Of a DNA stretch of 64,000 nucleotides, positions 29,039 to 39,247 are shown piece by piece; position 1 is the stretch's first letter; the number at the start of each line of letters is the position of its first letter. The stretch spans positions 1 to 64,000 of the forward strand of contig NZ_RXOE01000006.1 in NCBI RefSeq assembly GCF_003965815.1. The letters run 5' to 3'. The translations under genes and the position numbers were made by a program. The notes beneath the pieces were generated by a model. That model saw only the letters and a program-made list of their open reading frames with translations, did not search any database and was not told where the DNA came from. The stretch is from Variovorax gossypii (GTDB lineage Bacteria > Pseudomonadota > Gammaproteobacteria > Burkholderiales > Burkholderiaceae_C).

Positions 29039-32000
29039 ATGAAAATCCGGTATTACTTGATGGCGTTCCTGCTGCCGTTCGTCACGCTGCTGACGCACGC
29101 GGCAATCACGGGGGTCAGTCCGATGACGACCCTGAACAACATGGCGACGGCGGTGGCCGAAGCCGTGGCCGATCCTCTCCCCCTGCAGGGACCGGGCCTC
29201 GGCAATCTCACCTACACCTCGGCCGAGCTGTTCAAGCCGGTCTCGATGATCACCAGTGCCGCGCATCCGCTGGACCCGGCGCACAGCAATGCCTACGAGT
29301 CGCGCGAGGTGCCCGCCACCTACCCGGGCCGCAAGGACTACGGCATGAACGCCGGCATCATGGTCAACGGCTACTTCCTGACCTCCTTCGCGCCGGACAG
29401 CGGCCTCGGCCCGGGCGGCTTCCTGCTGTACGACATCTCGAACCCGCGTCAGATCAAGCTCGTGAAGAAGATCTACGAGCCCGAGGGCCGCACGCAGGAG
29501 TTCCGCGAGACCCACTCCTTCGGCACCGCGAAGATCGGCGGCAAGACGTACGTGGTGCTGCCCAGCATCAACGGCGTCGAGTTCTGGGACTTCACCGACG
29601 TCAACGACATCAAGCAGGTGAAGAAGCTCGCGCTGCCCGGCGTCAACGGCGGCGACTACGAGAACGTCGCCTGGCAGCTCTGGTGGCAGGCGCCCTACCT
29701 GTACGTGGCCTCGGCGGGCCGCGGCATATTCATCGTCGATGCCACCGACCCCGCCAACGCCGTGGTGGCGAACCGCGGCGCCGGCAAGCCCAATCCGGTG
29801 CCGACCGGGGAGCTCGGCGGCTTCCGCATCGGCCCGATCTTCACCATGGGCAACCACATGGTGCTGACCTCGATGGACAACACCGCGGGCTTCTCCAGCC
29901 TCGACATCTCCGACCCGCTGAACCCCAAGGTGCTGGACACCGTGGGCTCCAACCCCAACTACTACGCCACCTGCTTCGACGGCAAGACGCTGCACGCCTC
30001 GGCGCGCGGCGGCGGCGCGAAGATGTACAGCTACGACCTGAGCGACCGCTCCAACTTCGTGGCCGAGGACAACCGCCTCGTCATCGACGAGCAGCTCTAC
30101 TGCGCCACGCAGGACAACTACGTCATCCAGGGTGCGCAGACCTACATCCACAAGGTCGACGTGAGCAATCCGCTGAACCACGTCGAAGTGGGCCGCGGCA
30201 GCATCCTGCGCGAGGACGATCCGAACTTCTCGCACTCCGACAACGGCCAGGTCGCGGCCTTCGGCAACCTGATCTTCGTGGGCAACGACCACGGCTCGGG
30301 CAGCGGCTTCGTCGTGCACCAGGTCGACCCCGACACCACCAAGCCGGAAGTCAGGCAGGTCTCTCCCGCCGGCGACTCGAAGCAGCAGGCGCTGACCTCG
30401 CGCATCGGCCTGGGCATGAGCGACAGCATCCTGCCCGAGAGCGTGAACTCCAACACCTTCATCGTGCGCCCGGTGGGCGGCAACACGCTGGCGGGCACCT
30501 ACAGCGTGCAGCTGGGCATCATCAACTTCCACCCCGCGCAGCCGCTGCAGCCGGGCACCAGCTACGAGGTGTTCCTGCCGGCCAACGGCGTGAAGGACTA
30601 TGCGGGCAACGCCATCGGCGCGGACTACAAGTCGGTGTTCCACACCGGCAACGCCGCCGAAATCGGCCTGATGCACTACTGGACGCTGGCGGGCAACCTC
30701 TCCGACCAGATCGGCGCCAACAACGGCACGCCCGCCACCGGCGACGCCTTCGAGAGCATCGGCCTGAACTTCGCGAACCGCACGGCCGGCGTGCCGCTAA
30801 AGAGCGACACCGTGGCCACCGTGCTGGGCGGCAGCGCCTCGCTGAGCTTCTACATGAAGACCACGCAGGCCGGCGGCCCGAACTCCTGGACCGCGCCCGG
30901 CATCTTCGGACGCGACCAGTCCGGCGGCGCCGACGACGTGTTCTGGGGCTGGCTCGACAACAGCGGGCGCATCAAGCTCTCGGTCGGCAACGACGGCGGC
31001 ACCACCTCCACCGCGGCGGTGAACGACGGCACCTGGCACCACGTCGTGATGACGCGCGACGCCGCCTCCGGCGCGCAGGCCGTGTACGTCGACGGCGCGA
31101 AGACCACCTCCACCGGTCCCACGGGCAACAAGGGCCTGTCGAACAAGTTCGCGGTGCTCGGCCAGATCCAGGGCAACGCGGCGCTCTTCAAGGGCACGCT
31201 GGCGGAAGTGCGCGTCTACGGCCGCGTGCTGAGTGACACCGACGTGAACACGCTGCGCGGCCAGGCCATCATCGGCGACCCCGGCATCGGCGGCGGGCCC
31301 AAGCTGGTGAACGGCCAGCTGGTGTTCAACCCGGCCACGCTGGGCAGCAGCGGCGCGCAGTACCGCTGGAACTTCGGCGACGGCACGCAGACGGCCTACT
31401 CGAACCAGGCGAACTACAGCTACACCTACACGCGCCCCGGCCACTTCACGGTGACGCTGACGGTGAAGGACGCCAGCGGCCGCGAGACCTTCTACACCTA
31501 CAACCTCACGGTGATCATGCCGGTGACGGCGAAGGCGCCCACGCACACCACCAACATCGCGGGCGACGCGAACTCGGTGTACTCGGTCAACCCCGACAGC
31601 GGCACGGTCGCCGCCATCGACTCGCAGAGCCTCGTCAAGCGCTGGGAAGTGCGCGTGGGCGACGAGCCGAAGACGCTGGCCGTCGGCCCCGACGGACGCA
31701 TCTGGGTCACGGTGCAGGGCGAGGACAAGCTGGTGGTGCTCAACGCCGCCGACGGCAGCCTCTCGGCCACCGTGCCGCTGGCCTACGGCAGCGGCCCCTA
31801 CGGCGTGGCCTTCACGCCCGACGGCACCAAGGGCCTGCTGACGATGGAAAGCAAGTCGGTGCTGATGAGCTTCAACCCGAGCAACGGCACCACCACCGGC
31901 GCGGTCGCGCTGGAGGGCGCGCTGCGCGGCATCGCGGTCGAGTCGGGCTCGCAGGTGGCCTACGTCACGCGCTTCAAGTCGAAGATGACGGGCGGCCAGC

Positions 32001-33745
32001 TGCACAAGGTGAACCTGCAGAGCATGAGCGCCATCACCACCGTCGCGCTGCCGGTGGACACCACCACGGTGGACACCGAGAGCCGCGCGCGCGGCGTGGC
32101 CAACTACCTGAGCCAGGTGGTGATCTCGCCCGACGGCGCACGTGCCGTGCTGCCCTCGAAGAAGGACAACATCGTGCGCGGCAAGTACCGGGACGGCAAC
32201 AACCTGGTGCACGACCAGACGGTGCGCTCCATCCTGTCGCAGGTCAACCTGCAGACGGCGGCGGAAGAGTTCGGCGAGCAGATCGACTTCGACGACCGGG
32301 CACCGGCACGCGCGGCGCTCTTCTCTCCCTCGGGCGACTACCTGTTCGTCGCGCAGATGGAAGGCAACCGCGTCGCCATCGTCGATCCGTACAGCCGCGC
32401 GGTGCGTGGCGAGATCAACGCCAGCAGCGCGCCGCACGGCCTGTACCTCGACGCGACGCGCAAGCGGCTGTTCGTCAACAACTTCCTGGCGCGCTCGGTG
32501 ACGGTGCACGACGTGGCGACGGTGCTGTCGTCGGAGACCAATGTGCCGACCTTCCTGCAGACCGTGTCGACGGTCGCTGCGGAGCCCATGTCGCCGGCAG
32601 CTCTGCGCGGCAAGCAGGTGTTCTACAACGCGTCGGATCGCCGCATGAGCAAGGACAACTACATCTCCTGCGCGAGCTGCCATGCGGACGGCGGCGACGA
32701 CGGCATGGTGTGGGACTTCACCCAGCGCGGCGAGGGCCTGCGCCGCACCATCAGCCTGCAGGGCCGGCGCGGCCTGGGCCACGGCAAGCTGCACTGGACG
32801 GCCAACTTCGACGAGGTGCAGGACTTCGAGAACGACATCCGCAACGAGTTCGGCGGCACCGGCTTCCTGACGAACGCGGACTTCGCGGCCACCTCCGACC
32901 CGCTGGGCGCGCCCAAGGCCGGCAAGAGCGCGCAGCTCGACGACCTCGCGGCCTACCTGACCTCGCTGACCAAGTACATGCGCAGCCCCGCGCGTGCGGC
33001 GGACGGCAGCCTCAGCGTGGACGCCGCGCGCGGCCAGACCGTGTTCAACACGGCGCAGTGCGCGACCTGCCACACCGGCGCCACCTTCCGCGACGGCGTG
33101 CGGCACGACGTGGGCACGATCCAGGCTTCCTCGGGCAAGGGCATGAACCAGCCGCTGGCGGGCGTGGGCTTCGACACGCCGACGCTGCTGGGCACGTGGA
33201 ACACCACCGCGTTCTTCCACAACGGCCAGGCGGCCACGCTGCAGGACGTTCTCACGAGCGGCCACGGCAACGCCTCCAGCCTGCCGTCCAACGACGTGGT
33301 CGCCCTGCGCGAATACGTGCGCTCGCTCGACAACGACCCGACGCCGGTGGTCACGCGCATCCGCTCGAACCACAGCAACCTGTGCGTGAACGTGAAGGGC
33401 GCGGCGACCACGAGCGGCACGACGGTGGTGCAGTGGCCGTGCGGCAACGCGGGCAACGAGCGCTTCACCGTGACCCAGCTCGGTGGCGGCTTCGTGCAGT
33501 TCAAGGCCGAACACAGCGGCCTGTGCCTGGCGCAAAGCGGCACCGCGACGACCAATGCGGCCGTGGTCCAGCTGGCCTGCTCGGCCGGCGACACGACGCA
33601 GTGGAGCCTGGTCGGCGCGGCCCTGCGCAACCGCGCCTCGGGTTCGTGCCTGGACGTGCCGAACAATGCGACGACGCAGGACACGGCGCTGATCACGTGG
33701 ACCTGCAACGGCGGCAACAACCAGAACTGGACGCAGCTTCAGTAG
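29039..33745 (+). CDS. Large secreted mosaic protein: beta-propellers, LamG, PKD, dihaem cytochrome region and ricin-type lectin
   Basis: 1568 residues from an ATG preceded by GGAGG. A signal peptide ends near LTHA. Domains in order: LVIVD-like propeller repeats (about 90-430); an Ig-like Big_5 domain (434-535); a LamG/concanavalin domain (543-739); a PKD domain (746-826, with WNFGDGTQTAYSNQANYSYTY); a YVTN-type propeller (835-1167); a cytochrome region with haem motifs CASCH (1211-1215) and CATCH (1341-1345) that resembles MauG/cytochrome c peroxidase; and a C-terminal ricin-B lectin (about 1439-1568, with QNW near the end). It would be an exported dihaem redox protein that binds polysaccharide. 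Substrate and partner are unknown. It may be monocistronic, ending at a terminator. Confidence 0.8.
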   Translation: MKIRYYLMAFLLPFVTLLTHAAITGVSPMTTLNNMATAVAEAVADPLPLQGPGLGNLTYTSAELFKPVSMITSAAHPLDPAHSNAYESREVPATYPGRKDYGMNAGIMVNGYFLTSFAPDSGLGPGGFLLYDISNPRQIKLVKKIYEPEGRTQEFRETHSFGTAKIGGKTYVVLPSINGVEFWDFTDVNDIKQVKKLALPGVNGGDYENVAWQLWWQAPYLYVASAGRGIFIVDATDPANAVVANRGAGKPNPVPTGELGGFRIGPIFTMGNHMVLTSMDNTAGFSSLDISDPLNPKVLDTVGSNPNYYATCFDGKTLHASARGGGAKMYSYDLSDRSNFVAEDNRLVIDEQLYCATQDNYVIQGAQTYIHKVDVSNPLNHVEVGRGSILREDDPNFSHSDNGQVAAFGNLIFVGNDHGSGSGFVVHQVDPDTTKPEVRQVSPAGDSKQQALTSRIGLGMSDSILPESVNSNTFIVRPVGGNTLAGTYSVQLGIINFHPAQPLQPGTSYEVFLPANGVKDYAGNAIGADYKSVFHTGNAAEIGLMHYWTLAGNLSDQIGANNGTPATGDAFESIGLNFANRTAGVPLKSDTVATVLGGSASLSFYMKTTQAGGPNSWTAPGIFGRDQSGGADDVFWGWLDNSGRIKLSVGNDGGTTSTAAVNDGTWHHVVMTRDAASGAQAVYVDGAKTTSTGPTGNKGLSNKFAVLGQIQGNAALFKGTLAEVRVYGRVLSDTDVNTLRGQAIIGDPGIGGGPKLVNGQLVFNPATLGSSGAQYRWNFGDGTQTAYSNQANYSYTYTRPGHFTVTLTVKDASGRETFYTYNLTVIMPVTAKAPTHTTNIAGDANSVYSVNPDSGTVAAIDSQSLVKRWEVRVGDEPKTLAVGPDGRIWVTVQGEDKLVVLNAADGSLSATVPLAYGSGPYGVAFTPDGTKGLLTMESKSVLMSFNPSNGTTTGAVALEGALRGIAVESGSQVAYVTRFKSKMTGGQLHKVNLQSMSAITTVALPVDTTTVDTESRARGVANYLSQVVISPDGARAVLPSKKDNIVRGKYRDGNNLVHDQTVRSILSQVNLQTAAEEFGEQIDFDDRAPARAALFSPSGDYLFVAQMEGNRVAIVDPYSRAVRGEINASSAPHGLYLDATRKRLFVNNFLARSVTVHDVATVLSSETNVPTFLQTVSTVAAEPMSPAALRGKQVFYNASDRRMSKDNYISCASCHADGGDDGMVWDFTQRGEGLRRTISLQGRRGLGHGKLHWTANFDEVQDFENDIRNEFGGTGFLTNADFAATSDPLGAPKAGKSAQLDDLAAYLTSLTKYMRSPARAADGSLSVDAARGQTVFNTAQCATCHTGATFRDGVRHDVGTIQASSGKGMNQPLAGVGFDTPTLLGTWNTTAFFHNGQAATLQDVLTSGHGNASSLPSNDVVALREYVRSLDNDPTPVVTRIRSNHSNLCVNVKGAATTSGTTVVQWPCGNAGNERFTVTQLGGGFVQFKAEHSGLCLAQSGTATTNAAVVQLACSAGDTTQWSLVGAALRNRASGSCLDVPNNATTQDTALITWTCNGGNNQNWTQLQ

Positions 33746-33753
33746 CAGGCAAA

Positions 33754-33844
33754 CCCCCAGGCTGCGCGCACTTCGTGTCGCTTCGCCTACCCCCTTGCAG
33801 GGGGCAACACCTGCGGCCCGGCGAAGCCGGTTCCGCGGTGTTCC
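33754..33844 (+). repeat. 3'-end repeat element, copy A
   Basis: Begins 8 bases after the mosaic-protein stop with CCCCCAGGCTGCGCGC. It contains three hairpins: one around CAC-TTC-GTG, CCCCC/GGGGG (33790-33804), and a long terminal one (33806-33842) with arms AACACC-GCGG / CCGCGGTGTT enclosing CCGGC-GAA-GCCGG. Three further copies occur in the window. Confidence 0.85.
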
Positions 33845-33852
33845 GCGAAGGA

Positions 33853-33882
33853 GCCGCCCGTTTTCACGGGCGGCTTTTTTTC
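33853..33882 (+). terminator. Rho-independent terminator after the mosaic-protein gene
   Basis: Perfect 8-bp arms GCCGCCCG / CGGGCGGC with a TTTTCA loop, followed by seven T. It lies directly after repeat copy A. Confidence 0.9.
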
Positions 33883-33911
33883 TTTGTCTCGTCTGCATTG
33901 GCTGCATCCGC

Positions 33912-34257
<346 letters not shown>

Positions 34258-34345
34258 CCCCCAGGCTTCGCGCACTTCGTGTCGCTTCGCCCCCCTTGCA
34301 GGGGGCAACACCGGCGGCCCGGCAAAGCCGGTTCCGCGGTGTTCC
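34258..34345 (+). repeat. 3'-end repeat element, copy B
   Basis: Starts at the base after the c-subunit stop codon. It has the same order of three hairpins as copy A; the inner loop is CCGGC-AAA-GCCGG. It is oriented as the preceding gene. Confidence 0.85.
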
Positions 34346-34394
34346 TTAAACAGGCCCGCGCATCAGGAAGCAAGACGACGTATTGGCACCATTC

Positions 34395-34442
34395 GTGCTA
34401 GCACTGTTGACACCAAATTGTTTACAGCTAAAGTATTTAGCT
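34395..34442 (+). promoter_or_regulatory. Promoter with two palindromes upstream of the LIV-type importer operon
   Basis: TTGACA (34407-34412) and TAAAGT (34429-34434) are spaced by 16 bases. The -10 lies inside the perfect dyad AGCTAAA-GTA-TTTAGCT (34426-34442). A perfect palindrome, GTGCTAGCAC (34395-34404), sits just before the -35. The segment is AT-rich compared with its flanks. It is probably the operon promoter, with operator sites for a regulator encoded elsewhere. Confidence 0.55.
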
Positions 34443-34521
34443 ATCAACGGTTTGATGTCGTCGGTGCCGCATGGGGCGGTGCCGGTGCGTTGTTTCTGCA
34501 TCCTTTCCTGCCGGAGAACCC

Positions 34522-35727
34522 ATGAGCCGCCTGCCCCCGAAGTCGCCCGCGCTGCCGCGCACCCTGCTTTCGCTGCTGCTGTGCGGCTCAGTCCTCGGTG
34601 CTGCGGTGTCCGCCACGGCCGCCCCTGTCAAGGTGGGCCTGGCCCTCGACATCTCCGGGCCGTTCGCGGCATTGGGCGCCGAGGCGCGCGACGGTTTCGC
34701 GCTCGGCATCAAGCAGCTGGGCGGCAAGCTCGGCGGGCAGGACGTCGAATTCGTGCAGGCCGACATGGCCGGCAGCCCCGACCAGGCCAAGCAGCTGGTC
34801 GACCGCATGATCCAGCGCGACAAGATCGACCTCTTCAGCGGCCCCATCGGCTCCAACGTGGCGCTGGCCGTGGGCCCGACGCTCTTCAACGCCAAGGTGC
34901 CCTACCTCTCGGCCAACGCCGGCCCGAGCCAGTTCGCGGGCGCGCAGTGCAATGCCTATTTCTTCGGCACCGCCTACCAGAACGACCAGTTCCACGAGGC
35001 CGCCGGCAAGTTCGCGCAGGATCGCGCCTTCAAGAAGATCGTGCTGATCGCTCCCAACTACCCGGCCGGCAAGGATGCGCTGGGCGGCTTCAAGCGCCAG
35101 TTCAAGGGGCAGGTGGCCGACGAGCTCTACACCAAGCTCGGCCAGATCGACTACGCCGCCGAACTCGCGCAGCTGCGCGCGGCCAAGCCCGACTCGATCT
35201 ACTTCTTCCTGCCCGGCGCGATGGGCATCAACTTCATCAAGCAGTTCGTGGGCGCGGGCCTGTCGAAGGACATCACGCTCGTGACCAGCGGCTTCTCGGC
35301 CGACGAGGACGTGATCGGCGCAGTGGGCGAGCCCATGCTCGGCCTCTTCAACACCTCGCACTGGGCGCACGACCTCGACAACGCCGCCAACAAGGCCTTC
35401 GTGGCCGCGTTCCGCAAGGAATACAACGGCCGCTACCCGTCGGTGTACGCGGCACAGGCCTATGACGCGATCCTCGCGATGGACGCCGCCGTGAAGCAGG
35501 CCGGAGGCAACGCGCAGAACCGCGAAGCCGTGGTGGCCGCACTGAAGAAGGCCAACTACGCCTCGACGCGCGGCAACTTCAAGTACGCGAACAACCACTA
35601 TCCCGTCGAGAACTTCTACCTGCGCGTGATCGGCAAGGACGCACAGGGCAAGGTCACGAACAAGCTGATCAACACCGTGCTCACGAACTACGGCGACTCC
35701 TACGCCGACAAGTGCCCATTGAAATAG
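34522..35727 (+). CDS. LIV-type ABC importer receptor (first importer)
   Basis: 401 residues from an ATG behind GGAGAA. The signal peptide ends near ATA (VSATAAPVKVGLALD). The type I fold is typical of branched-chain amino acid / aromatic acid receptors, opening VGLALDISGPFAALGAEARDG. It lies 176 bases after a promoter-like segment and is followed by two permeases and two ATPases. In this bacterial group, such receptors often bind aromatic acids, amides or short-chain compounds. No catabolic gene is nearby to identify the ligand. Confidence 0.88.
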   Translation: MSRLPPKSPALPRTLLSLLLCGSVLGAAVSATAAPVKVGLALDISGPFAALGAEARDGFALGIKQLGGKLGGQDVEFVQADMAGSPDQAKQLVDRMIQRDKIDLFSGPIGSNVALAVGPTLFNAKVPYLSANAGPSQFAGAQCNAYFFGTAYQNDQFHEAAGKFAQDRAFKKIVLIAPNYPAGKDALGGFKRQFKGQVADELYTKLGQIDYAAELAQLRAAKPDSIYFFLPGAMGINFIKQFVGAGLSKDITLVTSGFSADEDVIGAVGEPMLGLFNTSHWAHDLDNAANKAFVAAFRKEYNGRYPSVYAAQAYDAILAMDAAVKQAGGNAQNREAVVAALKKANYASTRGNFKYANNHYPVENFYLRVIGKDAQGKVTNKLINTVLTNYGDSYADKCPLK

Positions 35728-35732
35728 GCTCG

Positions 35733-35824
35733 CCCCCAGGCTGCGCGGCACTTCGTGTCCGCTTTGCCAACCCCCTACCGGGGGCAACACCTGAGGCCCG
35801 GCGAAGCCGGTTCCTCGGTGTTCC
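35733..35824 (+). repeat. 3'-end repeat element, copy C
   Basis: Begins 5 bases after the receptor stop codon, inside the importer operon. The terminal hairpin arms are AACACC-GAGG / CCTCGGTGTT: both sides changed together compared with copy A (GCGG/CCGC). Confidence 0.85.
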
Positions 35825-35859
35825 CTGAAATCAATGCGGGCAACCCTCCTGATGGTTCT

Positions 35860-36780
35860 ATGAGTGGAATTCTTGTTCTCGAGCAGTTGCTCAACGGCCT
35901 CGGCTACGGGCTGATGCTGTTCCTGCTGGCTGCGGGGCTCACGCTGGTGTTCGGCATCATGGATGTGCTGAACCTCGCGCACGGCTCGCTCTTCATGGCC
36001 GGCGCATACGTGGCGGCCGAGGCGCACACGCGCACCGGCTCGTTCGCGGCGGCCATCGTCATTGCGGTGGCGATCACGGTGGTCGTGGCGCTCCTGCTCG
36101 AAGTGCTGCTGATGCGCCGGCTCTACACGCGCGATCACCTCGCGCAGGTGCTCGCCACCTTCGGCGTGATCCTGGTGGCCGACGACATCGTGAAGATGGC
36201 CTGGGGCCCTTCGCCGGTGATGGCGCCGACGCCCGCCGCGCTCTCGGGGCCGGTCGACCTGATGGAGGGCCTGCCCTACCCGGCCTATCGCCTAGTCATT
36301 CTTGTCGGCGGCCTGCTGGTGGCGCTGGCGCTGTACCTGCTGGTGAACCACACGCGCATCGGCATGCGGGTGCGCGCGGGCGCCTCCGACCGGCCGATGG
36401 CCGAGCTGATGGGCGTGCGCGTGGGCCGCATCTTCAACGGCGTGTTCCTGCTCGGCGCGGCGCTGGCCGCATTGGCGGGCGCGCTGATGGGCCCGATCGT
36501 CGCCGTGCAGGTCGGCATGGGCGAGGCCATCCTGATTCCGGCGCTCGTGGTGCTGGTGATCGGCGGCATCGGTTCGGTGCGCGGCGCCTTCGTGGCCGCA
36601 CTGCTCGTGGGCGTGGTCGACACCGTGGGCCGCGCCTTCGTGCCGATGCTGCTGCGCGCCACGCTGCCACCGGCGACCGCGGCCGACCTGGGCCCGCTGT
36701 TCGCCGAAGTCGCGATGTATGCGCTGATGGTGGTCGTCCTCATCTTCCGGCCCTCCGGGCTCTTCTCGGCACGCGCATGA
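35860..36780 (+). CDS. LIV-type ABC importer permease 1 (LivH-like)
   Basis: 306 residues with about eight membrane helices. The opening GYGLMLFLLAAGLTLVFGIMDVLNLAHGSLFMAGAY is the classic LivH start. A VVLVIGGIGSVRGAFVAAL coupling segment lies near residue 230. Translation from 35860 matches the family N-terminus; longer frames would run through the repeat. The stop overlaps the next gene by 4 bases. Confidence 0.9.
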   Translation: MSGILVLEQLLNGLGYGLMLFLLAAGLTLVFGIMDVLNLAHGSLFMAGAYVAAEAHTRTGSFAAAIVIAVAITVVVALLLEVLLMRRLYTRDHLAQVLATFGVILVADDIVKMAWGPSPVMAPTPAALSGPVDLMEGLPYPAYRLVILVGGLLVALALYLLVNHTRIGMRVRAGASDRPMAELMGVRVGRIFNGVFLLGAALAALAGALMGPIVAVQVGMGEAILIPALVVLVIGGIGSVRGAFVAALLVGVVDTVGRAFVPMLLRATLPPATAADLGPLFAEVAMYALMVVVLIFRPSGLFSARA

Positions 36781-37757
36781 AGACATCGTCAAGCTACATC
36801 GGCCTCGGGCTGCTCTTCGTGCTGCTCGCGGCGTTTCCGCTGGTCGCGCCCGCCTTCGGGCTCGAGTTCTACATCGGCTTCGTGCGCCGCGTGCTCGTCG
36901 TGGCGCTGGCCGCCGCGAGCCTCAACTTCATCCTCGGCTTCGGCGGCATGGTGGCGCTGGGGCACGCGGGCTTCATCGGCGTGGGCGCATACACGGTGGT
37001 GGCGCTCAGCGACTCCGGCGTGATGTCGGGCTGGATCATGTGGCCCGCGGCCGCGCTCGTGGCCGGCCTTGTCGCCGCGCTGATCGGCACGGTGGCGCTG
37101 CGCACGCGCGGCGTGTACTTCATCATGACCACGCTGGCCTTCGCGCAGATGCTGTACTTCGTGGTGGTGTCGCTGCGCCGCTATGGCGGCGACGACGGCT
37201 ACACGCTGATGTCGCGGCCCACGCTCCTGCCCGGGCTGGACCTGGGCAACGAGGCGAACTTCTACTGGGTGGTGCTGGCGATCGTGACGCTCACGCTGTG
37301 GTGGCTGCACCGCGCGACGCAATCGCGCTTCGGCCATGCGCTGATGGGCATCCGCGACAACGAGACGCGCATGCGGGCGCTGGGCTATCCGGTGTTCCGT
37401 CTGCAGCTGGTGGCCTTCGCCATCGCGGGCTCCATCGCCGGGCTGGCCGGTGCGCTGCTCGCTGGCGGCAACGGCTTCGTGAGCCCGGCGACGATGCACT
37501 GGACGCAGTCGGCCACGCTGCTGGTGATGGTCGTCATCGGCGGGCTGGGGCGCAGCTGGGGCGGGCCGGTGGGTGCCGTCGTCTGGCTGGTGCTCGAAGA
37601 AGCCTTGAAGCAGCACACGGAGCATTGGCACATGCCGCTCGGGCTGCTGCTGATCGCCGTGGCGCTGTGGGCACCCAAGGGACTTGCTGCCCTGTACAAG
37701 CGCCGCATGCCCCTCACCCCAACCCTCTCCCCAGAGGGGCGAGGGAGCAAGTCATGA
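36777..37757 (+). CDS. LIV-type ABC importer permease 2 (LivM-like) with repeat-derived tail
   Basis: 326 residues with about ten membrane helices. LivM marks are LGFGGMVALGHAGFIGVGAYT near the N-terminus, RTRGVYFIMTTLAFAQM in the middle and VVIGGLGRSWGGPVGAV near the end. The last 16 residues (PLTPTLSPEGRGSKS) come from a dispersed GC-rich repeat that runs into the next gene's ribosome site. The conserved protein ends before them. ATGA overlaps join it to both neighbours. Confidence 0.9.
   Translation: MKTSSSYIGLGLLFVLLAAFPLVAPAFGLEFYIGFVRRVLVVALAAASLNFILGFGGMVALGHAGFIGVGAYTVVALSDSGVMSGWIMWPAAALVAGLVAALIGTVALRTRGVYFIMTTLAFAQMLYFVVVSLRRYGGDDGYTLMSRPTLLPGLDLGNEANFYWVVLAIVTLTLWWLHRATQSRFGHALMGIRDNETRMRALGYPVFRLQLVAFAIAGSIAGLAGALLAGGNGFVSPATMHWTQSATLLVMVVIGGLGRSWGGPVGAVVWLVLEEALKQHTEHWHMPLGLLLIAVALWAPKGLAALYKRRMPLTPTLSPEGRGSKS
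37710..37750 (+). repeat. Short dispersed repeat, CCCCTCACCCCAACCCTCTC type, absorbed into coding sequence
   Basis: The core CCCTCTCCCC-AGA-GGGGCGAGGG (37723-37745) is a hairpin with one mismatch. It provides the last codons of the LivM-like gene and the GAGGGAGC ribosome site of the next gene. The peptide PLTPTLSPEGRG is a familiar translated signature of such elements in many proteobacteria. Confidence 0.7.
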
Positions 37758-38505
37758 GCCTTTTCAGAATCGAAGGGTTGGTCAAGCGCTTCGGCGGACT
37801 GCTGGCGACCGACCATGTGAGCCTCACCGTGGAACGCGGCGAGGTGCATGCGCTGATCGGACCGAACGGCGCGGGCAAGACCACGCTGGTGAACCTGATC
37901 ACCGGCCTGCTGAAAGCCGATGCCGGGCGCATCCTGCTCGACGAAGCCGACATCACGAAGCTGAAGGACCACCAGCGCGTGGCCGCCGGCATGTCGCGCT
38001 GCTTCCAGGTGACGCGCGTGTTCCCGAAGGAGACCGTGCACGACAACCTGATGCTCGCGGCGCAGGCGCATGCAGGCACCAGCCTGCGCTTCATGGCGCC
38101 GCGCGCGAAGGAGCGCGATCTCGTCGATCGCGCCGTGGCGCTGGCCGAGCGCGTCGGCCTCGGCGCCGAGCGCACGCGCATCGCAGGCACGCTGCCGCAC
38201 GGCGCGCAGCGCGCGCTCGACGTGGCGCTGGCGCTCGCGGCCGAGCCCAAGCTGCTGCTGCTCGACGAACCGATGGCCGGCATGGGACCGGACGAATCGG
38301 CGCGCATGGTGGAGCTGATCGAGTCGCTGCGCGCGTCGATGGCCATCCTGCTGATCGAGCACGACATGGACGCGGTGTTCCGCCTCGCCAACCGGCTCAC
38401 CGTGCTGGTGCAGGGCAAGGTGCTGATGAGCGGCACCGCCGACGAAGTGCGGGGCCATCCCGACGTGCAGGCCGTCTACCTCGGCACCGAAGCCGAAGGC
38501 CATTC

Positions 38506-38509
<4 letters not shown>
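37754..38509 (+). CDS. LIV-type ABC importer ATPase 1 (LivG-like)
   Basis: 251 residues. Walker A is GPNGAGKTTLV, the Q-loop is SRCFQVTRVF and Walker B is LLLLDEPMAGM. The signature is LPHGAQRALDVA, a weak form of LSGGQ also seen in LivG proteins. The switch His is in LLIEHDMD. It starts within the previous stop (ATGA) and overlaps the next gene likewise. With the LivF-like ATPase it forms the heterodimeric motor of the importer. Confidence 0.9.
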
Positions 38510-39228
<719 letters not shown>

Positions 39229-39247
39229 AGGCAGCTTCGCCAGCAGC

